A stretch of 64,000 bases of DNA. Source: Mycobacterium sp. IS-836. GTDB lineage: Bacteria; Actinomycetota; Actinomycetes; Mycobacteriales; Mycobacteriaceae. Shown here in pieces: positions 26,233-34,430 of the stretch. Positions within the stretch are counted from its first letter, which is position 1. Every line of letters begins with the position of its first letter. The position numbers and the translations under genes were made by a program. The DNA lies in contig NZ_MBEU01000068.1 of assembly GCF_001954275.1 (NCBI RefSeq), forward strand, positions 1-64,000. The letters run 5' to 3'. Under the pieces are notes generated by a model. It saw nothing but the letters and a program-made list of their open reading frames with translations, searched no databases and was not told the DNA's origin.

Positions 26233-26664
26233 TCAGCCCACCTTGTAGGTGGCGAGCGCCTTGGCGACCAGCGTGCCCTGCGCGTCGAGGATCTCGGCCT
26301 CGCAGTTGGTCAGCGAGCGGCCCCGGCGTAGCACCCGGCCCACGCCGATCACGTCCGTGGCGCGGGCCGGCGCCATGAAGTCCAGCGTCATCGACACCGT
26401 CACACCGCGCAGGTCGGGTGGTGCCGCGGCGCCGCACCAGGCCGCCGCCATGACGGTGACGTCGGCGAGGGTGGCGATGGCGCCGCCGTGGACCATGTCG
26501 CCGAGGGTGACATTGGAGGGATCCCACGGCAGCCGCAGCCGCACTTCGTCATCGCTGAGGTGGTCGGCGACGATGCCCAGCTTGGCGACGAACGGCGATT
26601 GCGGCAGAAACTGCGCGATGACGTCGCGGCCACTCGCCGCGGGAGGACTGGAGGGGTTGGTCAT
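26233..26664 (-). CDS. PaaI-type hotdog thioesterase
   Basis: 143 aa, a single hotdog domain. It shows the PaaI/YigI pattern VHGGAIATLADVTVMAA (HGG followed by a helix with Asp, the likely catalytic acid) and VSMTLDFMAPAR. Family members hydrolyse acyl-CoA or acyl-ACP thioesters. It starts 9 nt after the stop of the KasB-like gene, so the two are almost certainly cotranscribed. This suggests it acts on products or dead-end acyl chains of that condensing enzyme (inference). Confidence 0.82.
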   Translation of the reverse strand: MTNPSSPPAASGRDVIAQFLPQSPFVAKLGIVADHLSDDEVRLRLPWDPSNVTLGDMVHGGAIATLADVTVMAAAWCGAAAPPDLRGVTVSMTLDFMAPARATDVIGVGRVLRRGRSLTNCEAEILDAQGTLVAKALATYKVG

Positions 26665-26673
26665 CCGTCCAGG

Positions 26674-27930
26674 CTAGGGGTACCGCCCGAAGGCTATCGC
26701 GACGTTGTGCCCGCCGAATCCGAACGAGTTGTTGATGGCGTACCGGTAGTTGCCGGGCCGCGGCTTGCCGGCCACCACGTCGAGGTCGATCTCGGGGTCC
26801 AGGTTGACCAGGTTCAGGGTCGGCGGGATGACCTGGTCGCGCAGCGCCAGCACGGTCAGGATCGACTCCACCGCGCCCACCGCCCCGACCGAGTGGCCCA
26901 ACGCCGCTTTGGGTGCGTACACCGCGGCCTTGTTGCTGCCCAGCGCGTTGTTGATGGCCTTGCCCTCGGCGACGTCGCCGACCGAGGTGCCGGTGGCGTG
27001 GGCGTTGACGTGGTCGATCTCGTGTGGGGTGATGCCGGCGAGCTGGATCGCCCGGGTCATCGCGTGCCCGGCGCGCACGCCGTCGGGGTCCGGCGCCACC
27101 ATGTGGAAGCCGTCGGAGGTGATGCTGGCGCCCATGATCCGGGCCAGGATTGGGGCACCACGCGCCTTGGCGTGCTCCTCAGTCTCGATCACCATCAGGG
27201 CGCCGGCCTCGCCGAAGACGAACCCGGTGCGGTCCTTGTCGAACGGGCGACAGGCGCCCGCCGGGTCGTCGTTTTTCGTGGACATCACGATGCGCATCTG
27301 GGCGAACGCCGCGATCGCGACCGCCTCGATCCTCACCTCGACGCCGCCGCAGATGGCGATGTCCGCCTCACCCAGCACGATGTTGCGCCACGCCTGGGCG
27401 ATGCCTTCCGAACCTGACGCACAGGCCGAAACCGGGGCGATCACGCCGGCCCTGGCGTGCCGTTCCAGGCCGACCGCCGCCGCGGCGGAGTTGGGCATGT
27501 ATTTCTGTACCGCCAGCGGCGAGACAGCGTTCTTCCCACGAGCGCGCAAGTCTTCGTAGCTGAACACGATCTGCTCGGCCGAGCCCAGGCCGGTGCCGAT
27601 GGATACCATCAGCCGGTTGCCGTCGACCTCGGGCGAGCCGGCGTTTTCCCACGCCCGGCGGCCCAGAACGGTGGACATCTGCGCCAGGTAACCCATCCGA
27701 TGCCGCTCGGCGCGCGTCAATCCGTCGTCGAAATCCTCCAGCAGGTGCCCGCCGATGCGCACCGGCAGGTCGTAGTGCTCGATGAACGAGTCGTCGAGGG
27801 TCCGGATGCCGCTTTGCCCGTCCAGCAACAACTTCCAGGTCTTTTCGGTGTCCGTCGCCAGCGCCGTCGTCATGGCCATGCCGGTGACGACGACGTTTGG
27901 CAAACCGTTCCCCGTAGCCAACGGTGCCAT
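26674..27930 (-). CDS. Beta-ketoacyl-ACP synthase, KasB paralog
   Basis: 418 aa. The sequence follows M. tuberculosis KasB very closely from memory (VVVTGMAMTTALATDTEKTW; AINNSFGFGGHNVAIAFGRY). The catalytic set is intact: Cys170 in SACASGS, His311 in NAHATGTS, Lys341 and His346 in APKAALGHS. KasB elongates meromycolate chains in FAS-II, but kasA-kasB normally sit with fabD-acpM-accD6. No acpM or fabD is here, so this is a separate copy, paired with a hotdog thioesterase. It is shorter than KasB at the N-terminus. It reads away from cysD, with 170 bp between starts. Confidence 0.88.
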   Translation of the reverse strand: MAPLATGNGLPNVVVTGMAMTTALATDTEKTWKLLLDGQSGIRTLDDSFIEHYDLPVRIGGHLLEDFDDGLTRAERHRMGYLAQMSTVLGRRAWENAGSPEVDGNRLMVSIGTGLGSAEQIVFSYEDLRARGKNAVSPLAVQKYMPNSAAAAVGLERHARAGVIAPVSACASGSEGIAQAWRNIVLGEADIAICGGVEVRIEAVAIAAFAQMRIVMSTKNDDPAGACRPFDKDRTGFVFGEAGALMVIETEEHAKARGAPILARIMGASITSDGFHMVAPDPDGVRAGHAMTRAIQLAGITPHEIDHVNAHATGTSVGDVAEGKAINNALGSNKAAVYAPKAALGHSVGAVGAVESILTVLALRDQVIPPTLNLVNLDPEIDLDVVAGKPRPGNYRYAINNSFGFGGHNVAIAFGRYP

Positions 27931-28045
27931 CAGGTCCGCTAAACCCTTCCCCTCCGTGCTCCAGTCGAGCGGAGACGTGCCCCAAGGTACGCCACACGGG
28001 CAGTCATTGACATCGACGGGGGCGGGCTGGTTTTATATACGGCAA

Positions 28046-28082
28046 TGACCATAAACATGGTCAGTTCTACCAAGTTTATTGG
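28046..28082. promoter_or_regulatory. Paired dyad elements upstream of cysD (candidate operator)
   Basis: TGACCAT-AAAC-ATGGTCA (28046-28063) is a perfect 7-bp inverted repeat. ACCAAGTTTATTGG (28069-28082) matches the reverse complement of the first core (ACCATGTTTATGGT) at 11 of 14 positions. Both lie between AT-rich TTTTATATAC (28031-28040) and the GAGGGGG ribosome site of cysD. Dyads with ACC/GGT ends resemble Rrf2-family sites, and an Rrf2 gene follows cysNC. A role in sulfur-responsive control is inferred. Confidence 0.5.
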
Positions 28083-28100
28083 GATTCTCTGAGGGGGCCC

Positions 28101-29030
28101 ATGACCAGCGATGTGAAGGCCGCGCCGGCGGCCGGGCAGTACGAGCTGAGCCATCTGCGCTCGCTGGAAGCGGAGGCGATCCACATCATCCGCGAGGTGG
28201 CCGCGGAGTTCGAGCGGCCGGTGCTGCTGTTCTCGGGCGGCAAGGACTCCATCGTGATGCTGCATCTGGCGCTCAAGGCTTTCCGGCCGGGGCGGTTGCC
28301 GTTCCCGGTGATGCATGTCGACACCGGCCACAACTTCGACGAGGTGATCGAGACCCGCGACGAATTGGTCGCCGAGGCTGGGGTGCGCCTGGTGGTCGCG
28401 TCGGTGCAGGAAGACATTGATGCCGGCCGGGTCGTCGAGACCATCCCCTCGCGAAACCCGATCCAGACCGTGACGCTGCTGCGCGCCATCCGGGAGAACA
28501 AGTTCGACGCCGCATTCGGGGGAGCGCGGCGCGACGAGGAGAAGGCGCGCGCCAAGGAGCGAGTGTTCAGCTTCCGCGACGAGTTCGGCCAGTGGGACCC
28601 GAAGGCCCAGCGGCCGGAGCTGTGGAACCTTTACAACGGGCGGCACCACAAGGGCGAGCACATTCGCGTCTTCCCGCTGTCCAACTGGACCGAGTTCGAC
28701 ATCTGGTCCTACATCGGCGCCGAGAAGATCAAGTTGCCGTCGATCTATTTCGCGCACCGGCGCAAGGTGTTCAGCCGCGACGGCATGCTGCTGGCGGTAC
28801 ACCGGCACATGCAGCCGCGCGCCGACGAGCCGGTGTTCGAGGCGATGGTGCGGTTCCGCACGGTCGGGGATGTCACCTGCACCGGATGTGTGGAATCGGC
28901 GGCCTCCACCGTGTCGGAGGTGATCGCCGAAACCGCGGTGTCCCGCTTGACCGAGCGGGGGGCGACACGCGCCGACGATCGAATTTCGGAAGCCGGAATG
29001 GAAGACCGCAAGCGACAGGGTTACTTCTGA
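28101..29030 (+). CDS. cysD: Sulfate adenylyltransferase subunit 2 CysD
   Basis: 309 aa, the standard length. PP-loop ATP pyrophosphatase motif LLFSGGKDSIVMLHLA (about 49-64) and the CysD-specific HVDTGHNFDEVIETRD and AFGGARRDEEKARAKER. With CysN it makes adenosine 5'-phosphosulfate from ATP and sulfate, driven by GTP hydrolysis. SD GAGGGGG. The stop overlaps the cysNC start by one base. Confidence 0.95.
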   Translation: MTSDVKAAPAAGQYELSHLRSLEAEAIHIIREVAAEFERPVLLFSGGKDSIVMLHLALKAFRPGRLPFPVMHVDTGHNFDEVIETRDELVAEAGVRLVVASVQEDIDAGRVVETIPSRNPIQTVTLLRAIRENKFDAAFGGARRDEEKARAKERVFSFRDEFGQWDPKAQRPELWNLYNGRHHKGEHIRVFPLSNWTEFDIWSYIGAEKIKLPSIYFAHRRKVFSRDGMLLAVHRHMQPRADEPVFEAMVRFRTVGDVTCTGCVESAASTVSEVIAETAVSRLTERGATRADDRISEAGMEDRKRQGYF

Positions 29031-30883
29031 TGGCCGCACCCGCCACGCTGCTTCGCATCGCAACCGCCGGCTCCGTCGACGACGGCAAGTCCACGCTGAT
29101 CGGGCGCCTGCTCTATGACTCCAAGGCCGTAATGGAAGACCAGTGGGCGTCGGTGGAGCGGACATCCAAAGAGCGCGGCCACGAGTACACCGACCTGGCG
29201 CTGGTCACCGACGGCCTGCGCGCCGAACGCGAGCAGGGCATCACGATCGACGTCGCGTACCGCTACTTCGCCACTCCCAAGCGGAAATTCATCATCGCCG
29301 ACACCCCCGGGCACATCCAGTACACCCGCAACATGGTGACCGGCGCGTCGACCGCCCAACTGGTCATCGTGCTCGTCGATGCGCGGCAGGGCCTGCTCGA
29401 ACAATCGCGCCGGCACGCCTTCCTGGCCTCGCTGTTGGGCATCCAGCACATCGTGCTCGCGGTCAACAAGATGGATCTGATCGACTGGGACAGAGAGAAA
29501 TTCGAGGCGATCCGCGACGAGTTCCACGCCTTCGCCGCACGCCTGGATGTACAGGACGTGGCGACGATACCGATTTCCGCGCTGCACGGCGACAACGTGG
29601 TGACCAAGTCGGACCGGACGCCCTGGTACGAGGGGCCCGCACTGCTGTCGCACCTCGAAGAGGTCTACATCGCCGGTGACCGCAACCTCGTCGACGTGCG
29701 CTTCCCGGTGCAATACGTGATTCGGCCACAGACCCACGAGCATCAAGACCACCGCAGCTATGCGGGAACGGTGGCCAGCGGGGTCATGCGCCCCGGTGAC
29801 GAGGTGGTGGTGCTGCCGACCGGCAAGAGCACCCGCATCACGTCGATCGAAGGGCCGACCGGCCCTGTGGCAGAAGCGTTTCCGCCGATGGCCGTCTCGG
29901 TGAGCCTCGCCGACGACATCGACATATCCCGCGGCGACATGATCGCCCGCACCAACAACCACCCGCGGGTCGCGCAGGAATTCGACGCGACCGTCTGCTG
30001 GATGGCCGACGGTTCGGCGCTGGAGCCCGGCCGCGAATATGTCATCAAGCACACCACCCGGACCACGCGGGCGCGGGTCACCGCGCTGGAGTACCGGCTC
30101 GACGTCAACACCCTGCATCGCGACAAGTCCGCAACGGCGTTGAAGCTCAACGAACTTGGGCGCATCTCGCTGCGCACCCGGGTGCCGCTGCTGCTCGACG
30201 AGTACACGCGCAACGCCAGTACGGGGTCGTTCATCCTCATCGATCCCGACACGAACGGCACGGTGGCGGCGGGAATGGTGTTGCGTGATGTCTCGGCGCA
30301 GTCCGCGAGCCCTAACACCGTGCGGCACGCGTCGCTGGTAACCGCCGCCGACCGGGCGGTCCGGGGCAGGACGGTGTGGCTGACCGGCCTGTCGGGCGCC
30401 GGAAAGTCATCGGTGGCCATGCTCGTTGAGCGGAAGCTGATCGAAAAGGGAATTCCCGCATACGTTCTCGACGGCGACAACCTGCGTCATGGGCTGAACG
30501 CCGATCTCGGGTTCAGCATGGCCGACCGCGCGGAGAACCTGCGGCGGCTGGCCCATGTGGCGACGCTGCTCGCCGACTCCGGCCAAATCGTGCTGGTGCC
30601 CGCGATCAGTCCGCTGGCCGAACACCGGGAGATGGCTCGTCGAGTGCACGCCGACGCCGGCTTCGACTTCGTCGAAGTCTTCTGCGACACCCCGCTCTCG
30701 GAGTGCGAGCGGCGTGATCCCAAGGGGCTGTACGCCAAAGCTCGTGCGGGTGAGATCACGCATTTCACCGGCGTCGACAGCCCGTATCAACGGCCGAAGA
30801 ATCCCGACTTGCGGCTCACCTCCGATCGTCCGCTCGATGAGCTGGCGGAGAGCGTCATCGAGCTACTCGAGTCGCGGCCCTAG
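29030..30883 (+). CDS. cysN: CysNC: sulfate adenylyltransferase GTPase fused to APS kinase
   Basis: 617 aa (homolog 614). Residues 1-about 435 form the CysN translation-factor-like GTPase with GSVDDGKST, DTPGHIQYTRNM and NKMD, plus beta-barrel domains. Residues about 440-617 form APS kinase (CysC) with P-loop GLSGAGKSS at about 452, DGDNLRHGLN and the FCDTPLSECERRDPKGLYAK signature. Together it activates sulfate to APS and then PAPS. The start is ATG 29030, overlapping the cysD TGA by one base (TGATG). The open frame continues upstream to 28592 but that part is antisense-like shadow over cysD. Confidence 0.95.
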   Translation: MAAPATLLRIATAGSVDDGKSTLIGRLLYDSKAVMEDQWASVERTSKERGHEYTDLALVTDGLRAEREQGITIDVAYRYFATPKRKFIIADTPGHIQYTRNMVTGASTAQLVIVLVDARQGLLEQSRRHAFLASLLGIQHIVLAVNKMDLIDWDREKFEAIRDEFHAFAARLDVQDVATIPISALHGDNVVTKSDRTPWYEGPALLSHLEEVYIAGDRNLVDVRFPVQYVIRPQTHEHQDHRSYAGTVASGVMRPGDEVVVLPTGKSTRITSIEGPTGPVAEAFPPMAVSVSLADDIDISRGDMIARTNNHPRVAQEFDATVCWMADGSALEPGREYVIKHTTRTTRARVTALEYRLDVNTLHRDKSATALKLNELGRISLRTRVPLLLDEYTRNASTGSFILIDPDTNGTVAAGMVLRDVSAQSASPNTVRHASLVTAADRAVRGRTVWLTGLSGAGKSSVAMLVERKLIEKGIPAYVLDGDNLRHGLNADLGFSMADRAENLRRLAHVATLLADSGQIVLVPAISPLAEHREMARRVHADAGFDFVEVFCDTPLSECERRDPKGLYAKARAGEITHFTGVDSPYQRPKNPDLRLTSDRPLDELAESVIELLESRP

Positions 30884-30969
30884 TGGCGATCGCAAGCGCG
30901 GCGTAGCCGGGCGCGGCGGGTCGCCACCATCGGACGAGCGCGGAACGCATCGTCGCTATGAGCGGATGG

Positions 30970-30975
30970 CACAAT
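30970..30975 (+). promoter_or_regulatory. -10 element for a leaderless Rrf2 message
   Basis: CACAAT (one change from TATAAT-type TANNNT) ends 7 nt before GTG 30983, giving transcription from the start codon itself. No ribosome site is present. Confidence 0.35.
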
Positions 30976-30982
30976 CCTCAGG

Positions 30983-31468
30983 GTGCGCATGTCAGCCAAG
31001 GCGGAGTATGCGGTGCGGGCGATGGTGCAGCTCGCGACGGCCAGCGCTGGCTCGCTGGTCAAGACGGATGACCTGGCGCACGCTCAGGGCATACCGCCGC
31101 AATTTCTCGTCGATATCCTGACCAACCTGCGCACCGACCGCCTGGTGCGCAGCCACCGCGGCCGCGAGGGAGGCTACGAGCTGGCCCGGCCGGGAAACGA
31201 GATCAGCATCGCCGACGTGCTGCGCTGCATCGACGGACCGCTGGCCAGCGTCCGCGACATCGGGCTGGGCGACCTGCCGTACTCCGGTCCGACGACGGCG
31301 CTGACCGACGTGTGGCGGGCGCTGCGCGCCAGCATGCGGTCGGTCCTGGAGGAAACGACGTTGGCGGATGTCGCCGCCGGCGCCCTGCCCAAGCATGTCG
31401 CGCAGCTCGCCAATGACTATCGGGCGCAGGAGAGCGTCCGGCACGGCTCACCGCACAGAAGCGACTAG
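30983..31468 (+). CDS. Rrf2-family transcriptional regulator (Rv1287 family)
   Basis: 161 aa, the same length as Rv1287. The N-terminal Rrf2 winged helix includes MSAKAEYAVRAMVQLA and the recognition helix IPPQFLVDILTNLRTDRLV, then the wing SHRGREGGYELAR. Only one cysteine (LRCIDG) is present, so the three-Cys iron-sulfur site of IscR/NsrR is missing. It therefore resembles CymR-type members that act with cysteine-metabolism enzymes. Position right after cysNC suggests control of sulfur assimilation. GTG 30983 or in-frame ATG 30989 could be the start. Its end overlaps the convergent VOC gene by 4 bp. Confidence 0.88.
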   Translation: MRMSAKAEYAVRAMVQLATASAGSLVKTDDLAHAQGIPPQFLVDILTNLRTDRLVRSHRGREGGYELARPGNEISIADVLRCIDGPLASVRDIGLGDLPYSGPTTALTDVWRALRASMRSVLEETTLADVAAGALPKHVAQLANDYRAQESVRHGSPHRSD

Positions 31469-31854
31469 CCGCCCGAGCCGTAGGGGCGGGTGAGGATCTC
31501 CATGGCGTGCCCGGAGGGATCCAGGAAGTACACCCCGCGCCCGCCGTCGCGCTGGTTGATCTCACCGGGCCGCTGTTGCCGGGGATCCGCCCAGTGCTCC
31601 ATGCCGCGCGATTTGATCTTGCCGTAGATCGCGTCGAACTCCTGCTCGGAGACGAGGAAGGCGTAGTGCTGCCGCCGGATGTCCTCACCCTCGGGCGCGT
31701 CCGCGTAATCGAGGCTGGCGCCGTGATCGAGCGAGAGAACCATGAAGTGGCCGAGCGGCTTCGGGCTGGGTAGGCCGAACAGGTCGGCGAGAAATTGCGC
31801 GGACTCCTGCTTGTCGCGCGAGGCGACGATGGTGTGGTTGAAACTGATGGACAT
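31465..31854 (-). CDS. VOC (glyoxalase-like) family protein
   Basis: 129 aa, one vicinal-oxygen-chelate domain of two beta-alpha-beta units: FNHTIVASRDKQESAQFLAD, then GVYFLDPSGHAMEILTRPYG. Possible metal ligands are His7 of the first strand, His of YAFLVSEQ preceding region (RRQHYAF) and the Glu in MEIL. Enzymes of this fold include glyoxalases, dioxygenases and resistance proteins, so activity cannot be assigned. SD GGAAAG precedes ATG. The next upstream gene on this strand is the methyltransferase. Confidence 0.78.
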   Translation of the reverse strand: MSISFNHTIVASRDKQESAQFLADLFGLPSPKPLGHFMVLSLDHGASLDYADAPEGEDIRRQHYAFLVSEQEFDAIYGKIKSRGMEHWADPRQQRPGEINQRDGGRGVYFLDPSGHAMEILTRPYGSGG

Positions 31855-31879
31855 AGTTCTTTCCAGTATTCCCTCGACA

Positions 31880-33067
31880 TCAGCTCGTGGCGAGCGCCAC
31901 GGCGAGGACGTCGAGACGCCACAGCGCCTGAAAGAGCTCGCGAGCCATCTCAGCGGGCTGTGCGACGCTCGCCGCGATCTCGCGGATGGTGCGGCGTCCG
32001 TCGACGAGTTGCACGAACGCCAGCCGATCGGGGCCGAGCGTCAGCCTGGCGCCGCCGGGCCAGATGAGGTCGGCTTCGGACAGGACGCATGCGGTGCGCA
32101 ATTCCGGGACGTAGTCCAGAGATTCGGCCGTCGAGAAGTCGATCGTGTACTGCTCTTTCGGACGGTCCGGGCGACACGCCATGAAGAAGTGTGTCGCATT
32201 CAGAGTTTGTATCCGCTCCATAGCCGACCAGAGTTTGATATCGGGCAGTTTCGCCAGGGCGGCGTGAAATCTGCTCGCCGGCATGAGAATTTCGTGCGGA
32301 TAGTAGGGCGTCTTGTGAAACCAGCCCTGGAATTCGAGCCCCGCGGAAGCGACGAGCTCCAGGCACTCCTGGACCGTGTAGCTTCGCTGGCGGCCGTGTA
32401 AGAACGTGTCGACGACGGCGCCGTCGTCGTGCAGATCGCGGGCCACCTTGAAGTAGTTTCGGACGGGATGCTCCGCGGGCAGCGTCGGGATCGCGTCCTT
32501 GACCAGCTGCACCGACTCGTCATCCTGCGACAGCCCCAAGTCCCGGAAGACCGATTCGAGCAACTCGACCCCGATCCGGCCGTATTTCGCATAGAGCATG
32601 ACGCCGATCGCGCCGTCGCGCCGCAGGCAGCCGCCGAGTGCTTTCATGCCGGTCAAGGGATCCGCCATGTGATGCAGCACGCCGGTGGACACAATCAGGT
32701 CGAAGTCTCGTTGCAGCGTTGACAACTCTTCGATCGGCAGCTTGTGCAGTTCGAGGTTGTGTAGCCCGTGCTTGTCCTTGAGGTATTGCTGATGATCCAG
32801 CGCCGACTGGCTGACGTCGACCGCCACCACTTTGGCGGCCCGGTTGCTGAAGGCGAACACCGCCGCCTGATTCGCACCGCATCCCGCGATCAGGATGTCG
32901 AGGTCGGGTCGGTATTCCCGGTCGGGCCACAGGATCCGGTGGGATCGAAACGGGTCGAACCACTCCCAGTTGGTTTTGGAGTAGGCCTCGAGGTCCTGGA
33001 TCGGGGGCGGATAGCGCCACCGATCGTACTGGCGAGACACGACGTCGGCGCGGGGATCGTCGGTCAC
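31880..33067 (-). CDS. SAM-dependent methyltransferase with C-terminal winged-helix-like tail
   Basis: 395 aa. A class I methyltransferase domain (about 50-210) shows motif I LDILIAGCGANQAA and acidic VVAVDVSQSAL, then the post-motif STGVLHHMADP. The N-terminal YDRWRYPPPIQDLEAYS recurs in methyltransferases of this type. The last about 65 residues (LTLGPDRLAFVQLVDGRRTI) look like a PqqD-type or JmjC-associated winged helix, an unusual attachment. Substrate unknown. It begins 2 nt after the stop of the upstream VOC gene, indicating one transcript. Confidence 0.82.
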   Translation of the reverse strand: MTDDPRADVVSRQYDRWRYPPPIQDLEAYSKTNWEWFDPFRSHRILWPDREYRPDLDILIAGCGANQAAVFAFSNRAAKVVAVDVSQSALDHQQYLKDKHGLHNLELHKLPIEELSTLQRDFDLIVSTGVLHHMADPLTGMKALGGCLRRDGAIGVMLYAKYGRIGVELLESVFRDLGLSQDDESVQLVKDAIPTLPAEHPVRNYFKVARDLHDDGAVVDTFLHGRQRSYTVQECLELVASAGLEFQGWFHKTPYYPHEILMPASRFHAALAKLPDIKLWSAMERIQTLNATHFFMACRPDRPKEQYTIDFSTAESLDYVPELRTACVLSEADLIWPGGARLTLGPDRLAFVQLVDGRRTIREIAASVAQPAEMARELFQALWRLDVLAVALATS

Positions 33068-33069
33068 GG

Positions 33070-33513
33070 CTACTTCGGCGCCGTCAGCTCAAGGGCGATG
33101 TTGTCGGGGTCGCGGAACTCCAGGATGTACGACGGCCCGATGTCCTTGACCGGTTCGTGCTCGACGCCGATTTCGTCGAGATGTGTAGCCGCGGAATCCA
33201 ATTCGGCCCTATTGTTCAGCCGGAAAGCGATGTGGTCGAGGCCGGCGCGGTCCTCGTGGAATCGGTCGGTTGCGACCGGCCGCAATCCGAGCAGCGTCCC
33301 GCCCAGGTCGTAGATCACGCCGCCGAACAGGAAGCTCAACTGATCGCGCGTTGCGTCGTCGGCGTTCTCCGGAACCTCGAGCAATACCGGCCAATCGAAG
33401 ACGCTCTCGTAGAACTGCCGGGATCGCTCGATGTCGCTGACCGTGAGGCGGACATGCGCGATCGAAGAACAGGTGACGCCCACGTGACCATGCTGCCACT
33501 TGAGGATCTGCAT
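33070..33513 (-). CDS. VOC (glyoxalase-like) family protein
   Basis: 147 aa. The fold signature is ITHVRLTVSDIERSRQFYES-like (here IAHVRLTVSDIERSRQFYE) at the start and LDHIAFRLNN and YILEFRDPDNIALEL at the end. His and Glu positions fit a metal-binding VOC enzyme. It is the first gene of the VOC-methyltransferase-VOC strand run. The start at 33513 yields a short leading MQILKWQHGHVG; an internal start cannot be excluded. Confidence 0.8.
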   Translation of the reverse strand: MQILKWQHGHVGVTCSSIAHVRLTVSDIERSRQFYESVFDWPVLLEVPENADDATRDQLSFLFGGVIYDLGGTLLGLRPVATDRFHEDRAGLDHIAFRLNNRAELDSAATHLDEIGVEHEPVKDIGPSYILEFRDPDNIALELTAPK

Positions 33514-33539
33514 GTTGCAGGCATGCCAGAATCGCCGTC

Positions 33540-34430
33540 GTGCGAATAGCCATGACGATGCCGGTGATGGAGCCGGATCTGGATGCGGGAATTTTGCAGA
33601 GCTGGGCCCGGGGCATCGACGAAGGGCCGTTCTCGTCGCTGTGCTGGGGCGAGCGCATCGCTTTCGACAATCCGGACCACCTGACGCTGCTCGGGGCGCT
33701 GGCCGCGTGGACCGGCCGCGTACGGCTGGTGAGCACGGTGATCGTGCCGCAGCTGCACGAGCCGGTGCTGCTGGCGAAGGCCCTGGCGACCGGCGACCTG
33801 CTCTGCGGCGGGCGCCTGACCGTGGGGGTCGGCGTGGGCGGCAGGCACGAGGACTACCACGCCGTCGGCGCCGATCCGGCGACGCAGACGATGCGCGCCT
33901 TGGCCGACCGCGTCGCGGTGATGAAGCGGGTGTGGGCCGGCGAAAAGGTCAGCGAGTCGGTGCTGCCGGTCGGGCCGCTGCCGGTCCAGCCCGGTGGTCC
34001 TCCGCTGCTCGTCGGAAGCATGGGACCCAAGGCCATCCGCAGCGCGGCGGCCTGGGCCGACGGCCTGGCCGGCACCACCCTGGACCTGGACGCCACCAAG
34101 CAGAACACGTTGTTCGACGTGGCGCGGGCGGCGTGGGCGCAGGCCGGCAAGCCGAAACCGCAGCTGGTGACGTCGTTTTGGTTCGCGTTCGGGTCGCCCG
34201 AGGACGCCCGCGCCCAGGTGCATCGCCATCTGCGCCGCTATATGAACTGGATACCGCCGGAGTACGTCGACGCGATGGCACCGATGACCGGCTGGGCCGG
34301 CAGCGAGGACGAGTTGCTGGCCGTCCTGCGAAAGTTCGAAGCGATCGGCGCCGACGAGGTCCAGCTGATTCCGACCAGCTCCGATCTTGACCAGCTGCGC
34401 CGCGCGGCCGACGTGGCCAGGCAGCTCTAG
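33540..34430 (+). CDS. LLM-class flavin/F420-dependent oxidoreductase
   Basis: 296 aa. A luciferase-like monooxygenase TIM barrel: N-terminal MRIAMTMPVMEPDL, then TGRVRLVSTVIVPQLHEPVLLAK and GGRLTVGVGVGG, typical of the F420-dependent mycobacterial subgroup. The C-terminal part includes WADGLAGTTLDLD. Substrate unknown. It starts with GTG and overlaps the end of the convergent K+ channel gene by 4 bp. Confidence 0.82.
   Translation: MRIAMTMPVMEPDLDAGILQSWARGIDEGPFSSLCWGERIAFDNPDHLTLLGALAAWTGRVRLVSTVIVPQLHEPVLLAKALATGDLLCGGRLTVGVGVGGRHEDYHAVGADPATQTMRALADRVAVMKRVWAGEKVSESVLPVGPLPVQPGGPPLLVGSMGPKAIRSAAAWADGLAGTTLDLDATKQNTLFDVARAAWAQAGKPKPQLVTSFWFAFGSPEDARAQVHRHLRRYMNWIPPEYVDAMAPMTGWAGSEDELLAVLRKFEAIGADEVQLIPTSSDLDQLRRAADVARQL

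Noticed and set aside
28592..29029. 146-residue N-terminal extension of CysNC
   Set aside because: It overlaps all of the 3' half of cysD in another frame; ATG 29030 matches homologs and overlaps the cysD stop.
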